DNA from: Candidatus Methanoperedens sp. | GTDB taxonomy: Archaea > Halobacteriota > Methanosarcinia > Methanosarcinales > Methanoperedenaceae | NCBI GenBank assembly: GCA_028679855.1 | Contig: JAJRAP010000306.1 | Location: forward strand, 1 to 6,589 | Direction: 5' to 3' | Length of the DNA stretch: 6,589 bases | Shown here: piece after piece, positions 1 through 5,880 of the stretch | Layout of the letters: each line of letters opens with the position of its first letter | Numbering within the stretch: position 1 is the stretch's first letter | Made by a program: the position numbers and the translations under genes | The notes under the pieces: model-generated | Told to the model about the DNA's origin: nothing | Database searches by the model: none | What the model saw: only the letters and a program-made list of their open reading frames with translations

Positions 1-15
1 TTAATAAGACTGAAT

Positions 16-26
16 CCTTATATTAC
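16..26 (+). promoter_or_regulatory. Possible TATA box for the orphan gene starting at 91
   Basis: The AT-rich stretch CCTTATATTAC lies about 70 bases before the start codon at 91. An archaeal TATA box here would place transcription start near 45-50, leaving a leader of about 40 bases that holds the GGAGG ribosome site at 74-78. Support is only base composition and spacing; the flanking DNA is AT-rich throughout, so a chance match is easy. Confidence 0.3.
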
Positions 27-90
27 ATTGAAGGCAAAAGGTTTTAGCCAATGATACAAAAACAAACAATAAAGGAGGAAAGATAAAAGT

Positions 91-639
91 ATGCGCGGAT
101 TTTTCCATGAATATAGAGAGTTGTATGAAGTACAAAAGCTGTTCCAGAAATTTGCCGCCCCATTATTTCGAGTGGCTAATTCGGTTACTCGAAAAAAAGG
201 GGCACATGAACTGGCAAAGGAAGATATTATTAAACCGACTTCTTTCTATTCTCGTGAAAGCGAGAAAACAAAATTGAACTGGTTTTGTTATGAGATAGCT
301 TTGAGTATTGAATTAGATATCAAGAGAAATCTTGGAAAGGAGCTCATGAAATACAAAATCGATGATAAGGCTATAGCTGAGTTTTCAATTTATTATTCGA
401 AGGCAATGAAAGAAATCATTTTACAAAAACTGAATGGAAAAATAAAAACTGTGATTCATTCATACGAACCGATCGAGTCATATTTCCCGAAGATCAATGA
501 TAAAATGGTTAACAAAATGCTTGATTTAATCGCAAAAGCCTGGGATGAGCAATTGAGTGTTTGTGTAAATTGTCCTAACCGATGTATATCTGAAAAAGAT
601 GTATATTGCACACTGTTTAATAATGACCATTATAAGTGA
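91..639 (+). CDS. Uncharacterised 182-residue protein with a C-terminal four-cysteine cluster
   Basis: I do not recognise this protein. The start is set by GGAGG at 74-78 (12 bases before ATG, slightly long) and by an in-frame stop at 70-72, which leaves no earlier start. The chain is lysine-rich, predominantly helical-looking, without signal peptide or membrane segment, so probably cytoplasmic. Its one distinctive feature is near the C-terminus: C158, C161, C165 and C173 in a C-x2-C-x3-C-x7-C arrangement (CVNCPNRC then YC). This could bind zinc or an iron-sulfur cluster, but no enzyme family follows from it. The gene is clearly more AT-rich (about 30-40% GC in sampled lines) than the methyltransferase remnant directly downstream (about 55% in a sampled line), which hints at a separate origin. 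It has no obvious functional partner in the window. That it is a real gene is likely from length and ribosome site; its function is unknown. Confidence 0.7.
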   Translation: MRGFFHEYRELYEVQKLFQKFAAPLFRVANSVTRKKGAHELAKEDIIKPTSFYSRESEKTKLNWFCYEIALSIELDIKRNLGKELMKYKIDDKAIAEFSIYYSKAMKEIILQKLNGKIKTVIHSYEPIESYFPKINDKMVNKMLDLIAKAWDEQLSVCVNCPNRCISEKDVYCTLFNNDHYK

Positions 640-823
640 GAGCTTCCATACATCTCCAAATTCAATCTCATTCCACTATGAAATTAACTGATAACGTCAT
701 CGAGCAGGTTGATGAGCCAAGGGCAGAGAAACAGAGGACGCCATTTGATCTTGACAGCAGGGGAAGGCTGCAGAAGGGATGGACGAACAAGCTGATATGG
801 GGCGACAATAAGCTCATTCTTAG

Positions 824-838
824 CAGCCTGAAGAACGG
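824..838 (+). repeat. First copy of a 15-base direct repeat in the methyltransferase remnant
   Basis: CAGCCTGAAGAACGG occurs here and again, identical, at 1111-1125. Both copies encode SLKNG in the local methyltransferase frame (frames differ between the two sites). It may reflect a repeated peptide in the parent gene or a trace of the rearrangements that eroded it. Confidence 0.6.
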
Positions 839-1110
839 GCCGATGCGCGGGGAGATCGAGAAGCAGGGCGGGATAAAGCTGATATATATTGACCCGCCGT
901 TTGATGTGGGCGCGGACAGTTTTATTGCGATGATCTATGAGCGGTTGAGCTTGATGAGGGATTTGCTGGCTGAGGATGGGAGTATATATGTGCATTGTGA
1001 TTGGAGGGTAAACGGCTATCTTTACTCGAAGAGTAAAAACTTGTTTAACCAAGCGACCCGTGAACAAGACCCTGAGTACGAGAAGAAATTCGACAAAACC
1101 GAACCCAAGA

Positions 1111-1125
1111 CAGCCTGAAGAACGG
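1111..1125 (+). repeat. Second copy of the 15-base direct repeat, at the third deletion junction
   Basis: Identical to 824-838. This copy sits exactly where the first reading frame ends (TGA at 1116-1118 lies inside it) and where the C-terminal frame takes over, so it marks the breakpoint between the two surviving parts of the methyltransferase gene. Confidence 0.6.
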
Positions 1126-1328
1126 CAACAATAAGATCGTAGTTGAGAACGGTCAGGTAATCAAGGTCACAAAGGACAAGACTGGGATAATAAAGCGCGA
1201 ATCCCTCACCAAAAAATGGACTGACTGGATAGACTACTGGTCTGTAGATTTTGATTTTGAGAATAAGAAAGAGATAAATACCGATTGTCAAACGATTCTG
1301 GTTGTTGTATAGACAGGTCTTTTTGTCA

Positions 1329-2462
1329 TTATTTCCTGTTAATCCTGTCCAGATTTACTCTTTTTCTGATAACGATGTTATAAACCGTATCCCGCTTCGC
1401 AATCGGACGCCCCAACTTCTGTGCAATATGCACAAAATCCTCAACGCTCTTGCTGTGGAAAGCCACGCCAGCCGCCCTCACAACGTTCTCCTCGATCATC
1501 GTCCCTCCAAGGTCGTTCGCCCCGAAGTTCAATGCCACCTGGGCGACTCCTATGCCCTGCGTGACCCAGGACGCCTGTATGTTCCTTATATACCCGTTTA
1601 GAAGGATCCGTGATACTGCCACCATCTTCAGATAATCCACACCGGTCGATGCGCCGCTCAATTGCGTATTCTCTGACTGGAAACTCCATGGTATGAACGC
1701 TGTGAAACCGTGATATTTTTTCTGCATCTGTCGTATGCGGATAATGTGCTTTATCCTCTCTTCAAGTGTCTCTGCGTGCCCGAAGACCATCGTTGCTGTG
1801 GTAGGAATACCAAGTGAATGGGCTGCCAGCATACAATCACGCCACTGTTTCCATCCTATCTTGTTGGGGGAAACGTAGCCCCGCACCCTGTCGTCAAGTA
1901 TCTCTGCCCCGCCGCCGGGTATGGAATCAAGCCCTGCATCGTGGAGCCTCGAGATGGTCTCCTTTATACCGGTATCGTACAATTTCGATATGTGTATTAT
2001 CTCAGGCGGGGAGAAAGCATGCATCTGGACATTGAAACGCTTTTTGACCGTTCTTAGTATCTCTTCATAATATTCTACAGATATTTCCGGGTTCAAACCC
2101 CCCTGGAGCAGTATCTGGGTAGCGCCCAATTTCACAGCTTCATCGATCTTTGACATTATCTCTTCAGTCGTCAGTACATACGCATCCTCTGCACTCGGCT
2201 CCCTGTAGAATGCGCAGAATTTGCATTTTGAAGAGCAGATATTGGTGTAATTGATATTCCTGTCCACCACAAAAGTGACAAGGTCGCCAACGCTCTTCTC
2301 ACGCAGAACATCCGCGGCTGCGCCAAGCAGATTAAGAGCCTGGGATTTAAGAAGTTTAACCCCGTCTTTAAGCCCCAGCATTTCATTGTTCATGGCGCGT
2401 GAGAGGAGTTCTTTCGTCCCTTCATCCTCTGAAAATTTTTGTATCAGCTCAAAATTCGTCAT
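1329..2462 (-). CDS. mqnC: Cyclic dehypoxanthine futalosine synthase (radical SAM), menaquinone biosynthesis
   Basis: A 377-residue radical SAM enzyme that closes the ring of dehypoxanthine futalosine in the futalosine route to menaquinone; cytoplasmic, [4Fe-4S]- and SAM-dependent. The cluster ligands are C76, C80 and C83 in C-x3-C-x2-C, within DRNINYTNIC and CAFYR. Features pointing to MqnC rather than the related F420-cofactor enzyme CofH are CAFYR (CofH typically CAFRR), HAFSPPEI at 148-155, IPGGGAEIL at 181-189, FIPWSFQ at 256-262, ASWVTQG at 297-303 and FGANDLGGTM at 313-322. Length is normal for the family. The ATG at 2462 lies 14 bases inside the end of the upstream dihydropteroate-synthase-like gene, and AGGAGGAG at 2481-2474, within that gene's last codons, ends 11 bases before it; the two are probably translationally coupled. 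MqnA, MqnE or MqnB, and MqnD are not in the window. Some archaeal copies are annotated as CofH paralogues, so the substrate should be treated as strongly suggested, not proven. Confidence 0.9.
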   Translation of the reverse strand: MTNFELIQKFSEDEGTKELLSRAMNNEMLGLKDGVKLLKSQALNLLGAAADVLREKSVGDLVTFVVDRNINYTNICSSKCKFCAFYREPSAEDAYVLTTEEIMSKIDEAVKLGATQILLQGGLNPEISVEYYEEILRTVKKRFNVQMHAFSPPEIIHISKLYDTGIKETISRLHDAGLDSIPGGGAEILDDRVRGYVSPNKIGWKQWRDCMLAAHSLGIPTTATMVFGHAETLEERIKHIIRIRQMQKKYHGFTAFIPWSFQSENTQLSGASTGVDYLKMVAVSRILLNGYIRNIQASWVTQGIGVAQVALNFGANDLGGTMIEENVVRAAGVAFHSKSVEDFVHIAQKLGRPIAKRDTVYNIVIRKRVNLDRINRK

Positions 2463-3927
2463 CCTGGGAATAGCTCCTCCTGAATTTCAGGGCAAGTTCG
2501 GCTTTCATAAGTTCTCTTCCCAGATAAGCTGCATGGTCAGGGCGGGAGACAAGTCCAAGCCTGATTATGGTGTCGAGAACTTCCTTTGCTGTCGCTCCTG
2601 CGATCGATCTTTCATTATGCCGGGCAATGATCTTTCCAGGGCAGAACTTCCCATTCTGTATATCGCCGTTTGTGATCTCGATCTTAAAGCACCCGGCAGG
2701 GTCAAGATGCCATTTTTCGCTTCCCTGTGCATCGATCGCATTTTCAGGCATCTTCCCGAATTCGCGCCCTCTTTTCTCTTTCAGAACAAGCAGGTCAATT
2801 CCCAGGTCCTTGGGAGCGCTTCCGCGGTCTCCTGCAAGCATCATCATGATAGATGCTGTCTTTAACTCTGATACGCTACCTACTGCCTTATGGCTATATT
2901 CGGGTGTGAATAAGACGCTGGCGGAAATCTCCATGGCGATGGCTGAAAGCATGGCATTGACACCCTGGGAATCCGCATCCAGAAGTTCGGTTACGTTCCC
3001 GATGCCAAAAAATAACGGCGTCGTCCCGTCGCGTCTTCGGAACTCGTAATACCTGTTAAGCGATCCTTCAAGTCCATGACCCGGAGGTTCAAGCACCGGG
3101 TCTGCAAGGATATTTGTAATGCCAATATTTCTTGCATGATCGATGTTGTGGAACAGGCTTTCAATATCATTAGAACGATCAGGGATTATGACAGCAGTCG
3201 TGGAATTCCTTATTATTTTCTCTTTCACTTCATTCATATTATGGGAGTTTAAGCTCAGCACCATATCTATGCCTGAATCAAGGGCTGTATTTAGCAGGCA
3301 GGGGTCGAGCGTATCCACGCTCAGAGGAACGCCTGTGGCTGGTCTTGCAGCATTCACAGCTATCCTTGTCTCTTTCTCAGTGGTGTCAAGCGAGAACCCC
3401 AGGTCGATGATATCAGCGCCCTGCTCTACGAAATACAGTATCCTGTTCGTGAGTTCATTCTTTGATAAATGACCCGCATCAACCACTTCAGCCATGACCT
3501 TCATCCTGGAATTCCCTCCAAGCTTCATGCCCCGAATAGATACATGCGCATTGGATCTTTCTTCAAGCTCTGCTATTTTTTCAAGCGCAGTATCCTTTCT
3601 TTTTTCCTTCAGGAGTTCACACGCTGGAATTTTTGCGGAAAATACCACATCATCGGCATATGACAGCACAAAACCAAGGTCAACCGCATGTTTCGGACCA
3701 AGCCTTACAGGAGTGTTTATTTCCTTCTCAAGTCCTGAAAAATCACCTGAGGCAAGACCGGGGACAAGTATGAGGTCATACTTTTTTTGGAAAAGTGAGC
3801 GCCGCAGGAGGGAAGGTGTGGTGAAAGCTGCAACCTCAACACCAAGAACAAGTATGTCTGCGCCATCGTTGGCCGATTTTCTTACTGCACTCTCTGCAAG
3901 CCTCCCGGTTACCACGAGGATTTTCAT
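2449..3927 (-). CDS. Archaeal dihydropteroate-synthase-like protein with C-terminal DUF4346-type domain
   Basis: A 492-residue cytoplasmic protein of the archaeal dihydropteroate synthase-related type (TIGR00284-like, from memory). Three parts are visible. Residues 1-125 form an N-terminal domain starting MKILVVTGRLA. Residues about 135-345 form a TIM-barrel-like core with dihydropteroate synthase motifs: GADIIDLG at 170-177, VPLSVDTL at 200-207, and GHGLEG with FFGIGNVTEL at 283-315. Residues about 380-485 form a conserved tail with WHLDPAGCF at 406-414 and HAAYLGRELMKAE at 465-477, as in small proteins of the DUF4346 group. Members occur in organisms that use tetrahydromethanopterin, and a role in making that pterin is usually assumed; bona fide synthase activity is not shown by sequence. 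The start ATG follows the marC stop by 2 bases, with GGGG just upstream as a weak ribosome site. Its 3' end overlaps mqnC by 14 bases. Confidence 0.85.
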   Translation of the reverse strand: MKILVVTGRLAESAVRKSANDGADILVLGVEVAAFTTPSLLRRSLFQKKYDLILVPGLASGDFSGLEKEINTPVRLGPKHAVDLGFVLSYADDVVFSAKIPACELLKEKRKDTALEKIAELEERSNAHVSIRGMKLGGNSRMKVMAEVVDAGHLSKNELTNRILYFVEQGADIIDLGFSLDTTEKETRIAVNAARPATGVPLSVDTLDPCLLNTALDSGIDMVLSLNSHNMNEVKEKIIRNSTTAVIIPDRSNDIESLFHNIDHARNIGITNILADPVLEPPGHGLEGSLNRYYEFRRRDGTTPLFFGIGNVTELLDADSQGVNAMLSAIAMEISASVLFTPEYSHKAVGSVSELKTASIMMMLAGDRGSAPKDLGIDLLVLKEKRGREFGKMPENAIDAQGSEKWHLDPAGCFKIEITNGDIQNGKFCPGKIIARHNERSIAGATAKEVLDTIIRLGLVSRPDHAAYLGRELMKAELALKFRRSYSQDDEF

Positions 3928-3929
3928 TA

Positions 3930-4562
3930 TTACCCCAGATTAAATATCCCCTTTATCCCGGTAGAAATAAAATCCACAGCTATTGCACCCAGGAAAAGCC
4001 CCATGATTCTTGTCATCACAAGCATCCCTGTCATTCCAACGACCTTATTAAAAGAATCGGCGTACCTGAAGATGAAGTAAGTGATGACGAAGGTGAATAT
4101 GATGGCAGCGATCACCAACATTTTCGAATCGATCTCCTGCGCTGTCCTGATAAGGACTATTATCGTGGTAATAGCCCCGGGTCCTGTCAGCAATGGCATG
4201 GCTATCGGGAAAACAGATATGTTCTCCCTGAGCTTGGCATCTTTTAACTCTTCATTTGTTATGCTCTCCCGTGAGGTCCTTGCGAAAAGCATGTCTATTG
4301 CTACAAGGAACAACAGCACGCCCCCTGCCACCCTGAGCGAATCCGCCGTGACATTAAATATCTTAAGGATAAGCTCCCCTAATATCGAAAACATTATCGC
4401 CATAATCCCTGCTATGACCACTGAACGCCTGGCTATGTATATCTTGTCCTCCTTGCTCATGCTTGAGGTCATTGAGATAAAAGCCATTACACCGCTTACC
4501 GGATTCACGATAGCAAAGATGGACGTGAAGGCATAAATTAAAAAGGTAACATCTGCGGTCAT
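3930..4562 (-). CDS. MarC family integral membrane protein
   Basis: A 210-residue polytopic membrane protein of the MarC/UPF0056 family, with the usual length and six hydrophobic segments (about residues 5-29, 46-68, 76-94, 117-138, 148-168 and 178-205). Family landmarks are the first-helix NP (IVNPVSG, residues 18-24) and FPIAMPLLTGPGAI at 118-131 starting the second half; the two halves look like an internal repeat. The transported substrate of this family is not established; the old link to multiple antibiotic resistance in Escherichia coli has been withdrawn. The gene begins 48 bases after the flavodoxin stop, without a visible Shine-Dalgarno sequence, but with a TATA-like element 16-23 bases before the ATG. 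It may therefore have its own near-leaderless transcript in addition to read-through. It ends 2 bases before the dihydropteroate-synthase-like gene. Confidence 0.9.
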   Translation of the reverse strand: MTADVTFLIYAFTSIFAIVNPVSGVMAFISMTSSMSKEDKIYIARRSVVIAGIMAIMFSILGELILKIFNVTADSLRVAGGVLLFLVAIDMLFARTSRESITNEELKDAKLRENISVFPIAMPLLTGPGAITTIIVLIRTAQEIDSKMLVIAAIIFTFVITYFIFRYADSFNKVVGMTGMLVMTRIMGLFLGAIAVDFISTGIKGIFNLG

Positions 4563-4571
4563 TACATATAC

Positions 4572-4587
4572 AGTATTGTTTTATACT
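4572..4587 (-). promoter_or_regulatory. TATA-like element within a short inverted repeat upstream of marC
   Basis: On the minus strand AGTATAAAACAATACT combines a TATA box (TATAAAAC, 4585-4578) with a perfect 5-base inverted repeat, AGTAT/ATACT, around a 6-base loop. The TATA centre is about 20 bases from the marC ATG, so transcription would start near or just inside the codon. The palindrome overlying the TATA box could be a repressor site, but five-base arms in AT-rich DNA are weak evidence. Confidence 0.35.
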
Positions 4588-4610
4588 ATTGAATGTTTTG
4601 CTATCCGGTC

Positions 4611-5042
4611 TCATCCCCTGACCATCTCAGCTATCTTCTTCCCCAGCTTCCTGCACTCCTCTATACCATCAGCTTCAGGAGTGCGTTTTATCCTTAATGA
4701 AGGCTCTATCACGTTCATCCCATAGTCTTTGAGCATATGTGTTATTACTATCGGCCCCTCTCCGCTCCACCCGTATGATCCGAAAGCTGTTCCAACCTTG
4801 TTCTTCAGGGGAACACTTTTAAGGCTTTCAACGTACTTGAAAACTGATGGCATTCCAGCACCCTTATATGTAGCCAGACCTATTGCTATGGCATCGGCTC
4901 TCTCCACATCTGTCGGCGTGGCTTCCTCAACTCTCTTTGTCATGACCTCAAGCCCGGCGTTCTTTGCCCCTTCTTCTATTGCTTTTGCCATGATTCCAGT
5001 GTTTCCAAACCCGGTACCATATATTATCGCAAGTTTTGCCAT
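4611..5042 (-). CDS. Flavodoxin (short-chain, FprA-type flavodoxin domain)
   Basis: A 143-residue single-domain flavodoxin, expected to bind FMN and carry electrons in the cytoplasm. The phosphate-binding loop is TGFGNT (residues 10-15) after the first strand LAIIYG. The later FMN-contacting loops are GLATYKGAGMPS (55-66) and GSYGWSGEG (88-96), with aromatic residues Y59, Y90 and W92 near the flavin. The AFGSYGWSGE stretch resembles the flavodoxin domain of A-type flavoproteins (FprA), but the metallo-beta-lactamase diiron domain is absent. The ATG at 5042 follows the rubrerythrin stop by 9 bases, and GAGG overlapping that stop codon provides the ribosome site, so the two genes are co-transcribed. 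The pairing suggests electron delivery to rubrerythrin or another oxygen- or peroxide-reducing partner, which is inference. Confidence 0.92.
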   Translation of the reverse strand: MAKLAIIYGTGFGNTGIMAKAIEEGAKNAGLEVMTKRVEEATPTDVERADAIAIGLATYKGAGMPSVFKYVESLKSVPLKNKVGTAFGSYGWSGEGPIVITHMLKDYGMNVIEPSLRIKRTPEADGIEECRKLGKKIAEMVRG

Positions 5043-5051
5043 GTTCTCGCC

Positions 5052-5546
5052 TCAATCGACCTTTTTGAACATCTCTTTTGGTGCGTTGCAGATAGGACAC
5101 CTGTCAGGCGCGCCATTTTCCAATGTGTTGCCGCATATCTGGCATACATAATAATCTGTCTCCTTGTTCTTGCCAAGACTGTCAAGAGCTTTCTGATAAA
5201 GACCAGCGTGGATTTTCTCTACCTGGTTCGCAACATCAAAGCTTAGTATTATCGCGTCCGATACCTTTTCCTTTTTTGCCTGTTCGATGAATTTGGGATA
5301 CATGTCCTTGAATTCCGCAGTTTCTCCTGAGATAGCGCTTTTAAGATTATCCATTGTTTTTCCCACGCCCCCCATCACTCTCAGGTGATTCTTAGCATGC
5401 ACGGTCTCTGCATCCGCTGCTGCGCGAAAAAGCCTCGCTACCTGTTTGTAACCCTCCTGCTCTGCCTTATCAGCAAATGCAAGATATTTCCTGTTCGCCT
5501 GTGATTCTCCGGCAAAAGCCTCTTTTAAGTTATCCTGAGTTGTCAT
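5052..5546 (-). CDS. rbr: Rubrerythrin
   Basis: A 164-residue cytoplasmic non-haem iron protein that reduces hydrogen peroxide in anaerobes. The N-terminal four-helix ferritin-like domain (about 1-125) carries diiron ligand motifs: E14 in GESQAN, E47 and H50 in AETVH, E75 and E78 in GETAEF, and E110 and H113 in VEKIHA. The C-terminal rubredoxin-like domain (about 131-164) has C135, C138, C150 and C153 in CQIC and CPIC, holding one iron. Both domains are complete and in the common order. The start at 5546 is chosen over an in-frame ATG at 5570 because AAGGTGA lies 6 bases upstream and families begin close to the first helix (MTTQDNLKEAF). It is first in a run with flavodoxin, and its TATA box lies at 5597-5608. 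Confidence 0.96.
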   Translation of the reverse strand: MTTQDNLKEAFAGESQANRKYLAFADKAEQEGYKQVARLFRAAADAETVHAKNHLRVMGGVGKTMDNLKSAISGETAEFKDMYPKFIEQAKKEKVSDAIILSFDVANQVEKIHAGLYQKALDSLGKNKETDYYVCQICGNTLENGAPDRCPICNAPKEMFKKVD

Positions 5547-5596
5547 ATATTCACCTTGTTTTACTTCCACTCATCTCACCAGTTTTCTGCGATACG

Positions 5597-5610
5597 TTAT
5601 ATATTTTTCC
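5597..5610 (-). promoter_or_regulatory. Archaeal promoter (BRE plus TATA box) of the rubrerythrin operon
   Basis: On the minus strand GGAAAAATATATAA combines a purine-rich BRE (GGAAA) with a TATA box (ATATATAA). Transcription would start about 25 bases on, near 5575, giving a leader of about 30 bases that includes the AAGGTGA ribosome site before ATG at 5546. This is the best promoter in the window and probably drives rubrerythrin and flavodoxin, possibly through mqnC. It abuts the broken end of the TrkH remnant on the other strand. Confidence 0.65.
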
Positions 5611-5612
5611 AC

Positions 5613-5831
5613 TTTAGCATTCTCGGGATTGATTTTATGAGCAGCGTCAGCGCATCAGCCACAACCCTTGGTAACGTGGGTCCGGGTATATCCTCGCAGA
5701 TTGGTCCGATGTCGAATTTTGCGTCGCTGCATGCGATAGGGAAGGTCGTCCTGATACTTAATATGTGGATCGGAAGACTTGAGGTCACGACCGTGCTCGT
5801 GTTGTTCGTCCCATCCTTCTGGAAAAAATAG
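5613..5831 (+). pseudogene. trkH: C-terminal remnant of a TrkH-type potassium uptake protein
   Basis: TrkH subunits form the membrane pore of Trk/Ktr potassium transporters and are normally around 480 residues. Here only the last 65-70 residues survive: LGIDFMSSVSASATTLGNVGPG, containing the selectivity-loop type TLGNVGPG motif, then GPMSNFA, a last helix with LILNMWIGRLE, and the characteristic C-terminal VLVLFVPSFW before a natural stop. An ATG exists at 5637, but the likeness seems to begin just before it, near 5613, showing a gene cut at its 5' side rather than a small gene. The upstream 60 bases hold the oppositely directed rubrerythrin promoter, so the missing part is not nearby in another frame. 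No promoter or ribosome site precedes the remnant. A functional channel is excluded; a translated single-helix peptide is possible but unlikely. Confidence 0.82.
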
Positions 5832-5852
5832 TGCGGATGAAAAAGAAAAAAC

Positions 5853-5860
5853 CTTTTTAT
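5853..5860 (+). promoter_or_regulatory. TATA box for the DUF169 gene, probably giving a leaderless message
   Basis: CTTTTTAT, preceded by a purine-rich stretch (GAAAAAAC, a BRE-like element), is centred about 24 bases before the ATG at 5881. Archaeal spacing would put transcription start at or next to the start codon, in line with the absence of any Shine-Dalgarno sequence there. The T-run may also help end transcripts from upstream. Confidence 0.5.
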
Positions 5861-5880
5861 CCGTATTACAATTAACACAT

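Larger units (their letters stand above)
678..1312 (+). pseudogene. Remnant of a type III-like (beta-class) adenine-specific DNA methyltransferase with several internal deletions
   Basis: From 678 to about 1108 the frame reads like the N-terminal third of large site-specific DNA methyltransferases: GWTNKLIWGDN, then IYIDPPF (catalytic motif IV DPPF at 891-902), SFIAMIYERLSLMRDLL and GSIYVHCDWRVN. Expected sequence is missing at two places without loss of frame: after DVGAD (about 909-923, where acidic residues and a YRDTWG-type block should intervene) and after VNGYL (about 1014-1026, which jumps straight to YSKSKN). The frame stops at 1116-1118. The family's C-terminal signature WTDWIDYWSVDFDFENKKEI then continues in another frame (from about 1109 to the stop at 1310-1312). 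The large middle part, including the AdoMet-binding motif I, is gone, and the normal final block (ENEWQSFRT-like) is replaced by a short unrelated tail. The N-terminus is also cut: relatives carry a long region before KLTDNVIEQV. An open frame extends back to a GTG at 636, overlapping the upstream stop, but those codons look unrelated. Almost certainly non-functional; identification rests on remembered family motifs. Confidence 0.85.

Noticed and set aside
1..54. Open frame from the window edge ending at TGA 52-54, perhaps the tail of an upstream gene
   Set aside because: Another frame (from base 3) is also open to a TAG at 45-47, both are AT-rich and too short to choose between.
51..86. Eleven-codon open frame (MIQKQTIKEER) just before the orphan gene
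   Set aside because: Too short, no ribosome site of its own, and it covers the ribosome site of the next gene; could be an upstream ORF, but nothing supports that beyond its presence.
636..677. GTG start at 636 overlapping the preceding stop by four bases, suggesting a coupled gene
   Set aside because: The first 14 residues do not resemble the methyltransferase family and the downstream frame is a remnant; the overlap is probably accidental.
684..1291. Minus-strand open frames of 127 and 89 residues across the methyltransferase remnant
   Set aside because: Shadows opposite recognisable plus-strand methyltransferase blocks, with no family likeness or ribosome site.
1312..1327. GACA/TGTC inverted repeat with a T-run between the methyltransferase remnant and mqnC as a terminator
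   Set aside because: Four-base arms with the T-run inside the loop are not a convincing hairpin; the five T residues might still end plus-strand transcripts, but that is too weak to annotate.
2251..3943. Plus-strand open frames of up to 204 residues opposite mqnC and the dihydropteroate-synthase-like gene
   Set aside because: They are antisense to strongly recognisable conserved proteins and their translations look like reverse-complement coding sequence (serine- and arginine-rich, no motifs).
5779..5880. 34-residue N-terminal extension of the DUF169 protein
   Set aside because: It overlaps the TrkH remnant, covers the TATA box and has no family-like sequence; the ATG at 5881 fits better.
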